The position numbers were made by a program, and so were the translations under genes. Under the pieces are notes generated by a model that saw only the letters and a program-made list of their open reading frames with translations, did no database searches and had not been told where the DNA came from. Positions 16,026 through 25,220 of a stretch of 57,930 nt of DNA are shown here, in pieces. The number at the start of each line of letters is the position of its first letter. The first letter of the stretch is position 1. Source of the stretch: Thermoanaerobaculia bacterium (GTDB lineage Bacteria; Acidobacteriota; Thermoanaerobaculia; Multivoradales; JAHEKO01); assembly GCA_947259925.1 (NCBI GenBank), contig CAMYOG010000028.1, positions 1 to 57,930 of the forward strand, read 5' to 3'.

Positions 16026-17401
16026 TCCACGCCCAGCTGCTCCAACGTCTTGCGGCTCATGTCGGCGGCGGCCGTCCCGGAGAGAGGTCCTCCGGGCAGG
16101 CACTCGTCGACGTCGTCGATCAGCGCGCAGCGGGCGCCGATCTTGCACAGCGCGTCCATCGAGGCGCCCAGCTCCGGATCGTAGGCGCCCAGGCAGGCCG
16201 GCGGCGGCGTGCCCCGATCGAGGAGCGCCAGGAAGCTGGTCAGGGCCTCGGACCGGGTGACCGGCCGCTCGGGCTCGAAGCGATGTAGTGCACGGTCGAC
16301 CGTCATCAGCCCGAGGTTTACCACACGCACGATCTCTTCGCGATGCGGGTGGTCGAAAATGTCGTTGACGATCAGGCCGCTGCTCGAACGACTGTAGCGG
16401 ACTTCGGGGAAGAGCCAGTAGAGCACCGCAGCGAAGTCTCCGCGGCCGAGCTCGGCCAACTTGACCAGCTCCTTCGCCTTGCGCGGTAGCATGACCAGCC
16501 GCCAGACGAACTTCGCTTCTGCCAGCTTCTCGGCCAGCTCGGTGTCCTCCGGATACTGGGTGGTCAGCTCCTGCAGGACTCGCAGGCCCGTGGTCGGCTC
16601 GCCCACCTCGAGCTCGAGCTCGGCCCGCCGCTCGCTCAGCTCCCGGTCGCTCGGATCGAGAGCCGAGAGCGAGCTGACCACCTGGAGCTCTCGTTCGAGG
16701 TCCCCCGCCGCCACCGCCACGCCGAGACCGGCGCGCAGGGTCATCACGTCGTCCGGCGCCCACTCTTCGAGTCGCGCCAGGCTCCGCTCGGCGTCCTCCA
16801 GCCGTCCCCGCCCGAGCGCGTCCCCGACGCGGTTATAGACGATCTCGACCGCCCGCTCTCTGAGCTGGATTGCGCGTGCCGAGGCCAGGTTGACGCGCTC
16901 GGAGCTGGCCCGGAACGACTCGTAGGCCAGCGGTAGATCCCCGGTCTTTTCGGCGGCCCGCCCCAGCACCAGCAGAGCCGCGTCGTAGCCGGGCAGCTCA
17001 GCGGCGACCGGAGAGAGGAGCTCGATGACCGTCGGCCAGTCCTTGTCCAGGAAGGCGACCTGCGCGAGCAGGACGGTCGCCGGATGGAGTCCCGGATCCC
17101 CCTCGAGCAGCGCGTTGGCCCGCTCTGCCACCTCCGGCCAGGCGGTCGAGTCCGCCAGCCCGGCCGACACCGAGTTGAGCTCCCGCTCGGTCTGTAGCGG
17201 CACGGTCAGCGGGTAGCCGATCAGCGGCCCGACTACGTAGCGCCATTCCTCGGCGGAGACCCGTTGGGTCGGTACCGGGGTGCCGGCCGTCGAGGCGCAG
17301 CCGGTCAGGAGCGTCGCCAGCAGCAAGGAGCCGACGAAGATGTCAGTTGACGCCCGCGAGCTAGGTCGAGTCTTCGGCGACTTCCATGGTTGCCACAGCA
17401 T
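16022..17401 (-). CDS. TPR lipoprotein with C-terminal SLH domain
   Basis: A 459-residue exported lipoprotein. The ATG at 17401 gives a basic n-region, a hydrophobic segment and a lipobox ending LLTGC (Cys about 35). Helical repeats of TPR type follow (for example LLVLGRAAEKTGDLPLAYESF). Near the C-terminus IFDHPHREEIVRVVNLGL with FEPERPVTRSEALTSFLALL is an S-layer-homology domain, which in Gram-negatives binds cell-wall polymers or peptidoglycan. The start lies 41 bp inside hfq; no ATG or GTG exists between the hfq stop and the lipobox. The gene overlaps dnaE by 4 bp. The role is probably structural, in the envelope. Confidence 0.75.
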   Translation of the reverse strand: MLWQPWKSPKTRPSSRASTDIFVGSLLLATLLTGCASTAGTPVPTQRVSAEEWRYVVGPLIGYPLTVPLQTERELNSVSAGLADSTAWPEVAERANALLEGDPGLHPATVLLAQVAFLDKDWPTVIELLSPVAAELPGYDAALLVLGRAAEKTGDLPLAYESFRASSERVNLASARAIQLRERAVEIVYNRVGDALGRGRLEDAERSLARLEEWAPDDVMTLRAGLGVAVAAGDLERELQVVSSLSALDPSDRELSERRAELELEVGEPTTGLRVLQELTTQYPEDTELAEKLAEAKFVWRLVMLPRKAKELVKLAELGRGDFAAVLYWLFPEVRYSRSSSGLIVNDIFDHPHREEIVRVVNLGLMTVDRALHRFEPERPVTRSEALTSFLALLDRGTPPPACLGAYDPELGASMDALCKIGARCALIDDVDECLPGGPLSGTAAADMSRKTLEQLGVE

Positions 17402-17576
17402 GCTTGTAGATGAGTATCTCCTCACCACCAGCCTCGATCAGAAGCGCGAACCGGTCGAAGCGCTTGAGCCGGCCGGAGAGCGTCCTGCCGGTAGTCAGCT
17501 CGATGCGCATCTCGGTTCCCGCCTTCAGATTCTGAAAGAGGAATCCGTCTTGGATATTGATGGTCTGTTTGCTCAT
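17361..17576 (-). CDS. hfq: RNA chaperone Hfq
   Basis: A 71-residue Sm-like protein that forms a ring pairing small RNAs with mRNAs. The Sm1 motif includes IQDGFLFQNLKAGTEMRIEL and Sm2 is YKHAVATM, matching the YKHA(I/V)ST(I/V) signature. It has only a minimal C-terminal tail. It follows miaA by 12 bp, the widespread miaA-hfq pairing. The lipoprotein start lies within its 3' end, so the two are co-expressed. Confidence 0.92.
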   Translation of the reverse strand: MSKQTINIQDGFLFQNLKAGTEMRIELTTGRTLSGRLKRFDRFALLIEAGGEEILIYKHAVATMEVAEDST

Positions 17577-17588
17577 GTCCGACCCACC

Positions 17589-18509
17589 TTAAGCACGGTT
17601 ACGCAGCATCTCCATGACCGGAGCCGGATCGAGCTCAATCTCCTGCGCTGCGAACCAGCGGACGTCTGTTTCTCGACGAAACCATGTCGCTTGTCGTTTG
17701 GCAAAACGGCGGGTCGCTCCTACTGTGTCCTCGATTGCTTCCCGAAGAGACCACTCACCCTGGACGTGGCGAGCGACCTGTCGGTAGCCGATCGCGGCAA
17801 ATGCGGGGAAGGAGGTCTCGAGTCCGAATCGGAGCAGGGAATCGACTTCTGACACCCAGCCGGCTTCCACCATCCTCGCGACTCGAAGCTCGATGCGATC
17901 GTACAAGATGGATCGAGGGAGGGTCAATCCGACGCGGATCGCCGGCAGCGCGTCGTCACCGCGGGGATTCTCGGCGATCCACTCGGAGAGCGGTCGGCCG
18001 GTGGCGAGCGCTACTTCGAGTGCTCGCATCACTCTTTGGGTGTCGCCCGTTGCCAGTCGCTTCTCGGTAACCGGATCGAGCTCCGCCAGCTCCGAGCGGA
18101 GCGCCGCCAGCCCCTCGGCCGCCAGGCGCTCGGTCAACTCGGCTCGGGTCGCCGGCTCGGCGGGCGGCAGTGGACTGATCCCTTCGAGCAGCGACCGGAT
18201 GTAGAGCCCGCTGCCGCCGACGACCAGCGGCAGCGCACCGCGCTCCTCGATCTCCGCGATCACCTGCCGCGCTCGGCGGACGAACTCGCCCGCGGAGTAC
18301 TGCTGGTGCGGCTCCAGGATGTCGATCAGGTGATGTCTGACGCGCCGTTGCTCCTCGGCGCTCGGTTTGGCGGTGCCGATGTCGAAGCCGCGATAGACCT
18401 GCAGAGCGTCCGCGTTGACAATCTCGCCCCGCAGTTCGGTCGCGACGCGCATGGCGAGCGCCGACTTGCCGGTGGCGGTCGCACCCAGGATGGCGACGAT
18501 CGGCCGCAT
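17589..18509 (-). CDS. miaA: tRNA dimethylallyltransferase
   Basis: A 306-residue enzyme that prenylates A37 of tRNAs reading UNN codons. The P-loop GATATGKSALAM is at the N-terminus, followed by EIVNADALQVYRGFDIGTAKPS (the DSxQVY-type catalytic motif) and HHLIDILEPHQQYSAGEF. VVGGSGLYIRSLLEGI and the C-terminal KRQATWFRRE are also typical. It stands between comEC and hfq, 9 bp after comEC. Confidence 0.95.
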   Translation of the reverse strand: MRPIVAILGATATGKSALAMRVATELRGEIVNADALQVYRGFDIGTAKPSAEEQRRVRHHLIDILEPHQQYSAGEFVRRARQVIAEIEERGALPLVVGGSGLYIRSLLEGISPLPPAEPATRAELTERLAAEGLAALRSELAELDPVTEKRLATGDTQRVMRALEVALATGRPLSEWIAENPRGDDALPAIRVGLTLPRSILYDRIELRVARMVEAGWVSEVDSLLRFGLETSFPAFAAIGYRQVARHVQGEWSLREAIEDTVGATRRFAKRQATWFRRETDVRWFAAQEIELDPAPVMEMLRNRA

Positions 18510-18518
18510 TCGAGCAGT

Positions 18519-20741
18519 CTACCCGCGGCTCCGGGGCGGCGATCCCTTGGGAGTACCGGGGAGTGTCAGGTGGAGCGAGCCCTGGCGGCCGATGCGCAGG
18601 TGGATGAGGCCGTCCCGATCGGTGCGCAACATCCGGACGCCGCGCTCCCGTAGCCGTTCGAGCACCGCGGGATGGGGATGGCCGTAGCGGTTCCTCACGC
18701 CGGCGGAGATCAGAGCGAGCCGCGGAGCAACCGCCGCGAGGAGCGCCTCTCCGGTCGAGGATCGGCTGCCATGGTGCGCCACCTTCAGGAGGTCTGCCCG
18801 CAGCCGGGTGGGATCGGTACGTGCGAGCAGAGCGGCTTCGGCCGGCGCCTCGATGTCTCCGGTCAGCAAGACCCGGAAGCCACGCACCTCTGCTCGCAGC
18901 ACCAGCGAGCGGTCGTTGCCAGCCGCCCGGTTGCCCGGCCGCGGCGAGAGGGCGTGCAGGCGCCATCTGCCGACCCTGCCGCTCCACCCGGCCCAGACCG
19001 GGCGCCAGACGACCCTGGGCAACGAGATCAGATCGGTCAGACACCTCGTGGGCGGCCAGCCGGCGGGCGTCCAGACCTCTCGAACGGGCAGATACCCGGC
19101 GAGGCTCACCAACCCCCCGCAGTGATCGAGATCCGGATGGGTCAGCACCACCGCGCGGAGGCGCCTGACCCCGAGCCTGGCGAGCGCCGGCACCAGGAGC
19201 CGGCCGCCGATGTCGCCCCGAAGCCACCCTCCCCCGTCCACCAGCACGGTCGAATCGCCGTCGCGAAAGAGCACGGCCTCGCCCTGACCGACGTCGAGCA
19301 TCGCCATCTCCGGGTCCGACCGCTCCGGTCGGTCCCACGCCACCACCAGAAAGATCGCCAGCACACCCGCCGCGATCACGACCGACCGCCGGCGCAGCGC
19401 CAGGGCACCGCCCAGAGCGAGCACGGTCGCTCCGGAGCGGGTCACCGCCACCGGCCACGACCACCACGGCCCGCTCGGCAGCCGGCTGATCCATCGGAAC
19501 GGCTCGACCGCGATCACCAGGACGCCTTCGGTCGCTCCTCCGAGGGCCGGTTCGACCGCCGTGACCAGGATCCAGGCCCCACCGAGCACCAGGGCGAGGG
19601 CTGTCCAGGGGACCGCCCAGAGGTTGTGGACCAGGGCCGCCGGAGCGAATAGATGAAACGACGGCAGGCTCCAGGGCATCGTGAACAGCTGCGCCGCGGC
19701 ACTCACCCGGAGGGCGCTGGCCCACGGCCGCCGCCGGCCGGCGCCCAGCTGCCAGAGAATCCCCGCGGTGGCGGCGGCGGTCAGGAGAAATCCGAGCTCG
19801 CGAAGTCGCTCCGGCTCCAGCGCCACCATCGCCGCCAGCACCACCAGGAGGGTGTGCCACGAAAGCGGCCGGGAACCACGCGCCAGCGCCGCCCACGCGA
19901 ACAGAGCCATTACCGATGCCCGCAGGACCGCCGGCCGGGGACCGACGACGGCTACGAAGCCGACCGCCGCCAGCGCCGGCACCAGCCACTGCCACCGCCC
20001 CCGGCCGCCGAGCGCCAGGCGCCCGAGCCAGAGCGCCAGGCCGGCAAGGATGCCGACGTGAAGACCGGAGAGCGCGAGCAGGTGACCGAGTCCGGCCCGG
20101 CGAAGGCCTCGGACCAGGCGCGGACTCAGATCGGTCCCATCGCCGAGCGCGAGCGCCCGCGCCAGAGCGACGCCGTCCGATCGGCTGCTTCGGTCCTGGC
20201 CGCTCCGGCGTAGCCGTTCGAGCCAGCGGTCACGCGGCCCGGCGAGCCGAACCAGACGGCGACTCTTGACGCGTAGGCTGAAGTCGGGCTGCGCGCCGGT
20301 CGGGCCGTTGCCGACCGGTGGCGGCCGACTCAGATACCCGTGCGCACGGACCCCGCGGCCCAACGGCGGTGGCTCGAGACCGTTCAGCACCAGCCAGAGC
20401 CGGGCGCTACCGTGCAGAACGATCTTTCCCTGGCTGATACGGCGCGACTCGACCGGTGCGCTCCAACCGTAGAGCCCGCGCCGCCAGGGCGCGAGACGCA
20501 CGCCCTCAAGGGTCACCACCCGCCCCGGATCGAGTCGTTCGAGATGCGGGTCGGGACGAACCCACGCGCAGAGCAGGCCCACCGCCAGGGCACCGGTAGT
20601 GAGCCCGCCGCGACCGCCGAGGGCAAGACCCGCCGCCAGCAGCCCGACCGCCAGTCGCGGCGACCGCTCGACAGACCTGAGCGCCAGCTCCACGCCGACG
20701 ATCACCGCCCCGGCTGGAATCAGCAGAGGACCACGCCTCAC
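18519..20741 (-). CDS. comEC: ComEC/Rec2 family DNA-uptake membrane protein
   Basis: A 740-residue inner-membrane channel for single-stranded DNA during transformation. After N-terminal helices comes an OB-like soluble loop. The competence domain begins at about ALALGDGTDLS with LLALSGLHVGILAGLALWLGR, and membrane helices follow. A C-terminal metallo-beta-lactamase domain has MAMLDVGQGEAVLF, TVLVDGGG, LTHPDLDHCGG and KVAHHGSRSSTG, with its metal ligands intact. It starts at a GTG. Competence is possible, though no other com or pil gene is in the window. Confidence 0.9.
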   Translation of the reverse strand: MRRGPLLIPAGAVIVGVELALRSVERSPRLAVGLLAAGLALGGRGGLTTGALAVGLLCAWVRPDPHLERLDPGRVVTLEGVRLAPWRRGLYGWSAPVESRRISQGKIVLHGSARLWLVLNGLEPPPLGRGVRAHGYLSRPPPVGNGPTGAQPDFSLRVKSRRLVRLAGPRDRWLERLRRSGQDRSSRSDGVALARALALGDGTDLSPRLVRGLRRAGLGHLLALSGLHVGILAGLALWLGRLALGGRGRWQWLVPALAAVGFVAVVGPRPAVLRASVMALFAWAALARGSRPLSWHTLLVVLAAMVALEPERLRELGFLLTAAATAGILWQLGAGRRRPWASALRVSAAAQLFTMPWSLPSFHLFAPAALVHNLWAVPWTALALVLGGAWILVTAVEPALGGATEGVLVIAVEPFRWISRLPSGPWWSWPVAVTRSGATVLALGGALALRRRSVVIAAGVLAIFLVVAWDRPERSDPEMAMLDVGQGEAVLFRDGDSTVLVDGGGWLRGDIGGRLLVPALARLGVRRLRAVVLTHPDLDHCGGLVSLAGYLPVREVWTPAGWPPTRCLTDLISLPRVVWRPVWAGWSGRVGRWRLHALSPRPGNRAAGNDRSLVLRAEVRGFRVLLTGDIEAPAEAALLARTDPTRLRADLLKVAHHGSRSSTGEALLAAVAPRLALISAGVRNRYGHPHPAVLERLRERGVRMLRTDRDGLIHLRIGRQGSLHLTLPGTPKGSPPRSRG

Positions 20742-20788
20742 GCCTTGACTAGACGAGGCCCGCGGTCGTCGACTGCCGAGGCCGGACC

Positions 20789-21415
20789 TCAGACGTCGGC
20801 GAAGAGCGACAACACCGGCAGGCGCAACTCGCGACGAATCGCCTGCTCGAACAGGCGCCCGCGCGAGCTCTCCAGCTCGCTCGCGGCGATCCGCTCGCCC
20901 AGCGCTGCCAGTCCACTCTCGACCCGGCGCTCGACCGCGGCGCGCTGGTCCGGGTCGAGCGACTCCGACACGGCTCGGAGAAGGCGAGCGTCGAGCTCCG
21001 CGAGTGCCGCCTCGACCTCTTCGGTGTCGCCGCCGATCCCGCTGACCTCCTCGCGCCAGCTGTCCGCTTCAGGGACGAGATCGGGGATCGCGGCCGCGAG
21101 CGCGGCGAGTCGGGGCGCGAGCTCCACCGGCTCCGCCGTTTGCCGCTGGTCCGCCCGCGCCAGCTCACGTGACCGCGTCCAGGCGGCTTCGACCGCCGAG
21201 GCGCAGTAGCGGAGGCTCTGCACCGGGCTCCCGGCGCCCCGCTCGGAGCGGCGCGCGAAGACCTCCTCGAGAGCGCCATGGACGACCGCGAGCGGAACGC
21301 CTTCCGCCCACCAGCGCTTCGCTACCTGGTAGTCGGCCGGCGACAGCAGAAGTGGCGCTCCGCGCAGCTGGATGAACCGCTCTTCGATCGACCGGAAGTA
21401 GTCGCGCTCGTCCAT
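20789..21415 (-). CDS. Uncharacterised helical protein between birA and comEC
   Basis: A 208-residue soluble, charged, mostly helical protein with no signal peptide. The N-terminal block RGAPLLLSPADY followed by WWAEGVPLAVVHGALEEVF is the most distinctive part and suggests a conserved unknown family; I recognise no domain of known function. I chose the ATG at 21415, one base after the birA stop, because the frame upstream overlaps birA. The genes are packed tightly enough for one operon with birA. Confidence 0.7.
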   Translation of the reverse strand: MDERDYFRSIEERFIQLRGAPLLLSPADYQVAKRWWAEGVPLAVVHGALEEVFARRSERGAGSPVQSLRYCASAVEAAWTRSRELARADQRQTAEPVELAPRLAALAAAIPDLVPEADSWREEVSGIGGDTEEVEAALAELDARLLRAVSESLDPDQRAAVERRVESGLAALGERIAASELESSRGRLFEQAIRRELRLPVLSLFADV

Positions 21416-21416
21416 C

Positions 21417-22211
21417 TCAACTCTCGACGATCTCGCCGCTGGAGATGCGGCGCTCACCGTCCGCGACGACGAGCCGCAGAAAACCCCGTGGATCGATGCC
21501 GGCGAAGTCGCCGACGACGGTCTCGGCGGGAGTCCGGCACGACAGTCGGTCGCCGATCCGGTGAACCGACAGCGCTTCGAAACGTGAGACGAGATCGGCC
21601 GTCGCCGACGGCCGGTACGCTGAGAGCTCGCCGAGAAGCGCCTCGAGCAGGACTCGAGTGACCGTGGCGAGGTTCGGCGGCGACGCCAGCAGCTCCTGCA
21701 GACCGACCGCCCGGGACGCCAGCTGCCGCTCTTCCGGTCGCCGGTAGTTGACACCCAGGCCGAGAAGCGCCGCTCGCGGCTTCTCTCCCGAGGACACCGA
21801 TTCGACCAGCAGCCCGCCGAGCTTGGCGCCGTTCACCAGCAGGTCGTTCGGCCACTTGATGCCGCAGCCGGAGACGCCGAGCCCCCGGACCGCCTCACCG
21901 ACGACGACCGGCAGCAGGAGGGGCAGGCCGGCGAGCCGCTCCGGGTCCGCGATCGGCACCAGCACCGAGGCATAGACCCCGGCACCCGCCGGACTCGACC
22001 AGCTGGAGCCGCGCCGGCCCCTGCCCGCGGTCTGGGTCCAGGCGACGAAGACGTGCGGCTCCTCGGGCGACCTGGTCGCCCGCGACTCGAGAGCGCGGCG
22101 CGCTCGATCGTTGGTCGAGTCGACCGTCGCGACGACGTCCAGGCCGACCGCTGCCCGCCAGCTCCGTCGCAGCTCGTCTTCGAAGGCCTCGAAGCGGCCG
22201 CCAGGCGGCAC
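21417..22211 (-). CDS. birA: Biotin-[acetyl-CoA-carboxylase] ligase (no HTH)
   Basis: A 264-residue biotin protein ligase. Catalytic motifs are TVDSTNDRARR, the biotinyl-AMP loop TAGRGRRGSSWSSPAGAG (GRGRRGR-type), GIKWPNDLLVNGAKLGGLLVE and LGLGVNYR. It lacks the N-terminal DNA-binding domain of E. coli BirA, so it acts only as an enzyme, loading biotin onto carboxylases. The GTG start lies 2 bases after the response-regulator stop. Propionyl-CoA carboxylase, which would feed the nearby mutase, is a likely client but is not in the window. Confidence 0.92.
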   Translation of the reverse strand: MPPGGRFEAFEDELRRSWRAAVGLDVVATVDSTNDRARRALESRATRSPEEPHVFVAWTQTAGRGRRGSSWSSPAGAGVYASVLVPIADPERLAGLPLLLPVVVGEAVRGLGVSGCGIKWPNDLLVNGAKLGGLLVESVSSGEKPRAALLGLGVNYRRPEERQLASRAVGLQELLASPPNLATVTRVLLEALLGELSAYRPSATADLVSRFEALSVHRIGDRLSCRTPAETVVGDFAGIDPRGFLRLVVADGERRISSGEIVES

Positions 22212-22213
22212 CT

Positions 22214-22897
22214 CTAGTCTGCCTGGCTCTCGAGCTCGCGCAGGCGATCTCGGATCAGCAACTCGGCGAGGTCCGGAACCACCTCCCAGGCGACGTCGCG
22301 AATCGCCCGGTCGGACAGCAGCTCGACCACGCGTTTGGCGATCCGCTCGACGTCGGCGTTGGAGAGATCGCCGTCCTCGGCGGCACCGACGGCCTGTGTC
22401 GGCTCGACCGCCGCCGCCACGGCGGCATCGACGCTCTCGTCGACCGCGGTGGCGATCTCCTCGGCGTCCGCCGGGGCGACCTCGTCCTGCTCCTCCGCGA
22501 CCGGGGCGGCACTCTCGGCGGACGGCTCCGGCGGACCGTCCCCCAGCAGCTCCAGGCCCACTCTCAGGAGCTCCTGCGAGTCGAACGGCTTCTTGAGATG
22601 TCCCGACGCACCGGAGCTCGCCACGGCGCCGTCGTCGAACGGCTCGAAGGTGCCGACCAGCAGGAGCACCGGCGTCTCCGGGCTCTTCTGCTTGACGTGA
22701 CGGCAGACCTCGTAGCCGTCGGCGCCCGGCATGTGGACGTCGGCGATGACCAGGGAGGGTTGTACCTGGTCGAGCTGCGCCAGGGCCTCGTCTCCGGAGC
22801 CGACGGCGACCACGTCGAGGTCCTGCTCCAGGAACGTCAACTCGACGACTTTCTGAATCGTAACGCTATCGTCGGCGAGCAGAATCTTCCGGGTCAT
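22214..22897 (-). CDS. Response regulator with unusual helical output segment
   Basis: A 227-residue protein. Residues 1-118 form a receiver domain (LLADDS acidic pocket, phosphoacceptor D53 in IADVHMPGADG, conserved Lys in HLKKPFD). An acidic Ala/Glu-rich linker of about 60 residues leads to a C-terminal helix pair, RIAKRVVELLSDRAIRDVAWEVVPDLAELLIRDRL. This tail recurs in response regulators of Acidobacteriota and Myxococcota but is not a DNA-binding domain I can name. The ATG at 22897 follows GGGAG; an upstream ATG would add a non-homologous stretch. It is read from a good sigma-70 promoter. Confidence 0.82.
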   Translation of the reverse strand: MTRKILLADDSVTIQKVVELTFLEQDLDVVAVGSGDEALAQLDQVQPSLVIADVHMPGADGYEVCRHVKQKSPETPVLLLVGTFEPFDDGAVASSGASGHLKKPFDSQELLRVGLELLGDGPPEPSAESAAPVAEEQDEVAPADAEEIATAVDESVDAAVAAAVEPTQAVGAAEDGDLSNADVERIAKRVVELLSDRAIRDVAWEVVPDLAELLIRDRLRELESQAD

Positions 22898-22929
22898 CGT
22901 CGCACTCCCTGAATTGGACTGAGGGCTCA

Positions 22930-22958
22930 AAGGTAGCAATGCCACCCGACCTAGTCAA
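22930..22958 (-). promoter_or_regulatory. Sigma-70-type promoter of the response-regulator/birA/comEC run
   Basis: Minus strand TTGACT (22953-22958) and TACCTT (22930-22935) with a 17-base spacer lie 33 bases before the ATG at 22897. This is the likely start of a long operon running through birA towards comEC, miaA and hfq. Confidence 0.55.
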
Positions 22959-22973
22959 TCGGTCGTCGAAACC

Positions 22974-23363
22974 TCAGCCGAGCCGGTCGTTCAGGTAGTC
23001 GACGATATCCTGGGTATTGGTGCCGGGGAGGAAGACGGCATCGACCCCCGCTTCCTTCAGGGTTTCGATGTCCTGATCGGGGATGATCCCGCCGGCGAAC
23101 ACCAGGATGTCGTCGGCACCCTGCTCCGCCAGGAGCTGCGTGATCTCGGGCAGGAGCGCGTTGTGGGCTCCCGACAAGATCGACAGCCCGACCGCTTTCA
23201 CATCCTCCTGCACCGCGGCAGCGGCCACCATCTGGGGCGTCTGGCGCAGGCCCGAGTAGATCACTTCGAAGCCGGCGTCGCGGAGCGCCCGGGCGACGAT
23301 CTTGGCGCCCCGGTCGTGGCCGTCGAGGCCGGGCTTGGCGATCAGAATCCGGCGACCCGCCAT
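22974..23363 (-). CDS. Methylmalonyl-CoA mutase, cobalamin-binding subunit
   Basis: A 129-residue B12-binding protein. The signature DGHDRG (H16 as the lower axial cobalt ligand), [19 protein letters not shown] and the [10 protein letters not shown] to LPGTNT segments are all present. It is the free-standing small subunit of a split acyl-CoA mutase. Its ATG overlaps the stop of the large subunit by 1 bp, so the two are made together. No adenosyltransferase or MeaB chaperone is seen. Confidence 0.92.
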   Translation of the reverse strand: MAGRRILIAKPGLDGHDRGAKIVARALRDAGFEVIYSGLRQTPQMVAAAAVQEDVKAVGLSILSGAHNALLPEITQLLAEQGADDILVFAGGIIPDQDIETLKEAGVDAVFLPGTNTQDIVDYLNDRLG

Positions 23364-25099
23364 CAGAACACCGCCGGCTCTTCGTAGGCGCCGTAGACGT
23401 CACGCAACGCGTCGCTGATCTCACCGACCGAGCAGTACGCTCTGACGCAGTCGAGTATCAGCGGCATGGTGTTCTCCTCCGCGGCCGCGCCCTTCTTGAG
23501 GGCGTCGAGCGTCCGTCCGACCGCGCCCGCGTCGCGGGACTCGCGGGTCCGGCTCAGCTGCGCGACCTGCTCGACCGCGAGGTCGTCGGAGATATAGAGC
23601 GTCTCGAGCGGCTCCTCCTCCTCGAGGACAAAGTCGTTGACGCCCACCATCTTCTTCTCGCCGGTCTCCAGAGCGCGCTGGTACCGGAAGGCGGCGTCCA
23701 TGATCTCGCGCTGTGGGTAGCCGGCCTCGATCGCCTCGACCATGCCGCCGAGCTCGTCGATCTGGCGGAAGTACTCGAACGTGCCATCCACCATCCGACG
23801 GGTCATCTCCTCGACGAAATAGCTACCCCCGAGCGGGTCGATCGTGTTGATCACCCCCGACTCGTGAGCGAGGATCTGCTGGGTCCTGAGCGCGATCCGC
23901 GCGTTCTCCTCGGTCGGTAGCGCGAGGGTCTCGTCGAGGGCGTTGGTGTGCAGCGACTGCGTGCCCCCGAGGACCGCCGCCAGCGCCTGGACCGTGGTAC
24001 GGACGACGTTGTTGTAGGGCTGCTGCGCGGTCAGCGAGCAGCCGGCCGTCTGGGTGTGGAAGCGACACATCGAGGAGCGCGGCCTCTGGGTGTCGAAGCG
24101 CTCGCGCATCACCGTCGCCCAGACCCGGCGCGCGGCGCGGAACTTCGCGATCTCCTCGAAGAAGTCGTTGTGGCTGTTGAAGAAGAACGACAGACGGGGC
24201 GCGAAGTCGTCGACGTCGAGCCCGGCGTCGATGCCGTACTGCACGTACTCGACACCGTCGCGGAGCGTGAAGGCCAGCTCCTGCAGCGCGGTCGAACCCG
24301 CCTCGCGGATGTGGTACCCGGAGATCGAGATGGTGTTCCAGCGCGGCACGTGCTCGCTGGCGAAGGCGAACTGATCGGTGATCAGCCGCATCGACGGCCG
24401 GGGCGGGAAGATGTACTCCTTCTGGGCGATGTACTCCTTCAGGATGTCGTTCTGGAGGGTGCCGCTCACGTCACGGCGAATGTCGACGCCCTGCTGCTCG
24501 GCCACCGCCAGGTACATCGCCAGTAGGATCGGCGCGGTCGAGTTGATCGTCATCGAGGTGGTGACCTCGTTCAGCGGGATCCCGTCGAAGAGGACCTCCA
24601 TGTCGGCGAGGGTGTCGATCGCGACGCCGCACTTGCCCACTTCGCCCTTGGCCATCTCGTGGTCCGAGTCGTAGCCGTAGAGCGTCGGCAGGTGGAACGC
24701 GACCGACAGGCCGTGCTGGCCGTGCTCGAGCAGGTACTTGAAACGCTCGTTGGTGTCGGTAGCGGTGCCGAAGCCGGCGAACTGCCGCATCGTCCACGCC
24801 CGTCCACGGTAGCCGCTCGGATGAATGCCGCGGGTGAACGGGAACTCTCCGGGCACCCCGATCTCGCGCAGCGGGTCGATGTCGGCGGTCTGCTCGGCGG
24901 TCACCAGGTGGGGCACGTCCATGCTCGACACCGTGGTGAAGTCGCCCTTCCAGGGCGGACGCTTCTCGAACGCCTGCCGGGCCGAAGTCTCCCAGCCCTC
25001 GCGTGCCGCGGACAGGATCGCGAGCGCCTCGTCCGTGTAGACGCTCGGCTTCTTCTCGTCGGCGATTTCGACCGGTTTCGGCGGGTCTTTGATGGCCAT
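23363..25099 (-). CDS. Methylmalonyl-CoA mutase, large (substrate-binding) subunit
   Basis: A 578-residue TIM-barrel subunit of a B12-dependent acyl-CoA mutase that interconverts methylmalonyl-CoA and succinyl-CoA in propionate and branched-chain amino-acid use. [21 protein letters not shown] carries the tyrosine, and [13 protein letters not shown] the arginine, that in methylmalonyl-CoA mutases contact the substrate carboxylate; isobutyryl-CoA mutases have Phe and Gln there. [14 protein letters not shown] has His where most have Asp. The first 60 residues are a long N-arm, as in stand-alone large subunits. Two acyl-CoA dehydrogenases follow on the same strand upstream. Confidence 0.9.
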   Translation of the reverse strand: MAIKDPPKPVEIADEKKPSVYTDEALAILSAAREGWETSARQAFEKRPPWKGDFTTVSSMDVPHLVTAEQTADIDPLREIGVPGEFPFTRGIHPSGYRGRAWTMRQFAGFGTATDTNERFKYLLEHGQHGLSVAFHLPTLYGYDSDHEMAKGEVGKCGVAIDTLADMEVLFDGIPLNEVTTSMTINSTAPILLAMYLAVAEQQGVDIRRDVSGTLQNDILKEYIAQKEYIFPPRPSMRLITDQFAFASEHVPRWNTISISGYHIREAGSTALQELAFTLRDGVEYVQYGIDAGLDVDDFAPRLSFFFNSHNDFFEEIAKFRAARRVWATVMRERFDTQRPRSSMCRFHTQTAGCSLTAQQPYNNVVRTTVQALAAVLGGTQSLHTNALDETLALPTEENARIALRTQQILAHESGVINTIDPLGGSYFVEEMTRRMVDGTFEYFRQIDELGGMVEAIEAGYPQREIMDAAFRYQRALETGEKKMVGVNDFVLEEEEPLETLYISDDLAVEQVAQLSRTRESRDAGAVGRTLDALKKGAAAEENTMPLILDCVRAYCSVGEISDALRDVYGAYEEPAVF

Positions 25100-25124
25100 G
25101 GATATACCTCTTCCGTGCGCCCTC

Positions 25125-25130
25125 AGTATA
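25125..25130 (-). promoter_or_regulatory. Probable -10 box for the mutase operon
   Basis: TATACT on the minus strand lies 25 bases before the mutase ATG, followed by a purine-rich ribosome-binding stretch (GAAGAGG). No good -35 hexamer is seen at 16-18 bases, so an activator or an extended element may be needed. Confidence 0.4.
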
Positions 25131-25220
25131 ACCGGTGGCAGCCACGCCCGACGCCCGGGTCGGTGACGGCTACGCCTTCCCTCTGCCGCGAACCGAAAGT
25201 CGGCCCACCGATTCGGGGAT

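Noticed and set aside
13689..16184. 831-codon plus-strand ORF antisense to dnaE.
   Set aside because: dnaE is unambiguous; the antisense frame has shadow-like composition (Leu/Asp/Val/Arg repeats) and no family motif.
16026..16763. N-terminal extension of dnaE to 1408 residues.
   Set aside because: The extra 246 codons overlap the lipoprotein gene and have no DnaE homology; the GTG at 16025 fits family and overlap.
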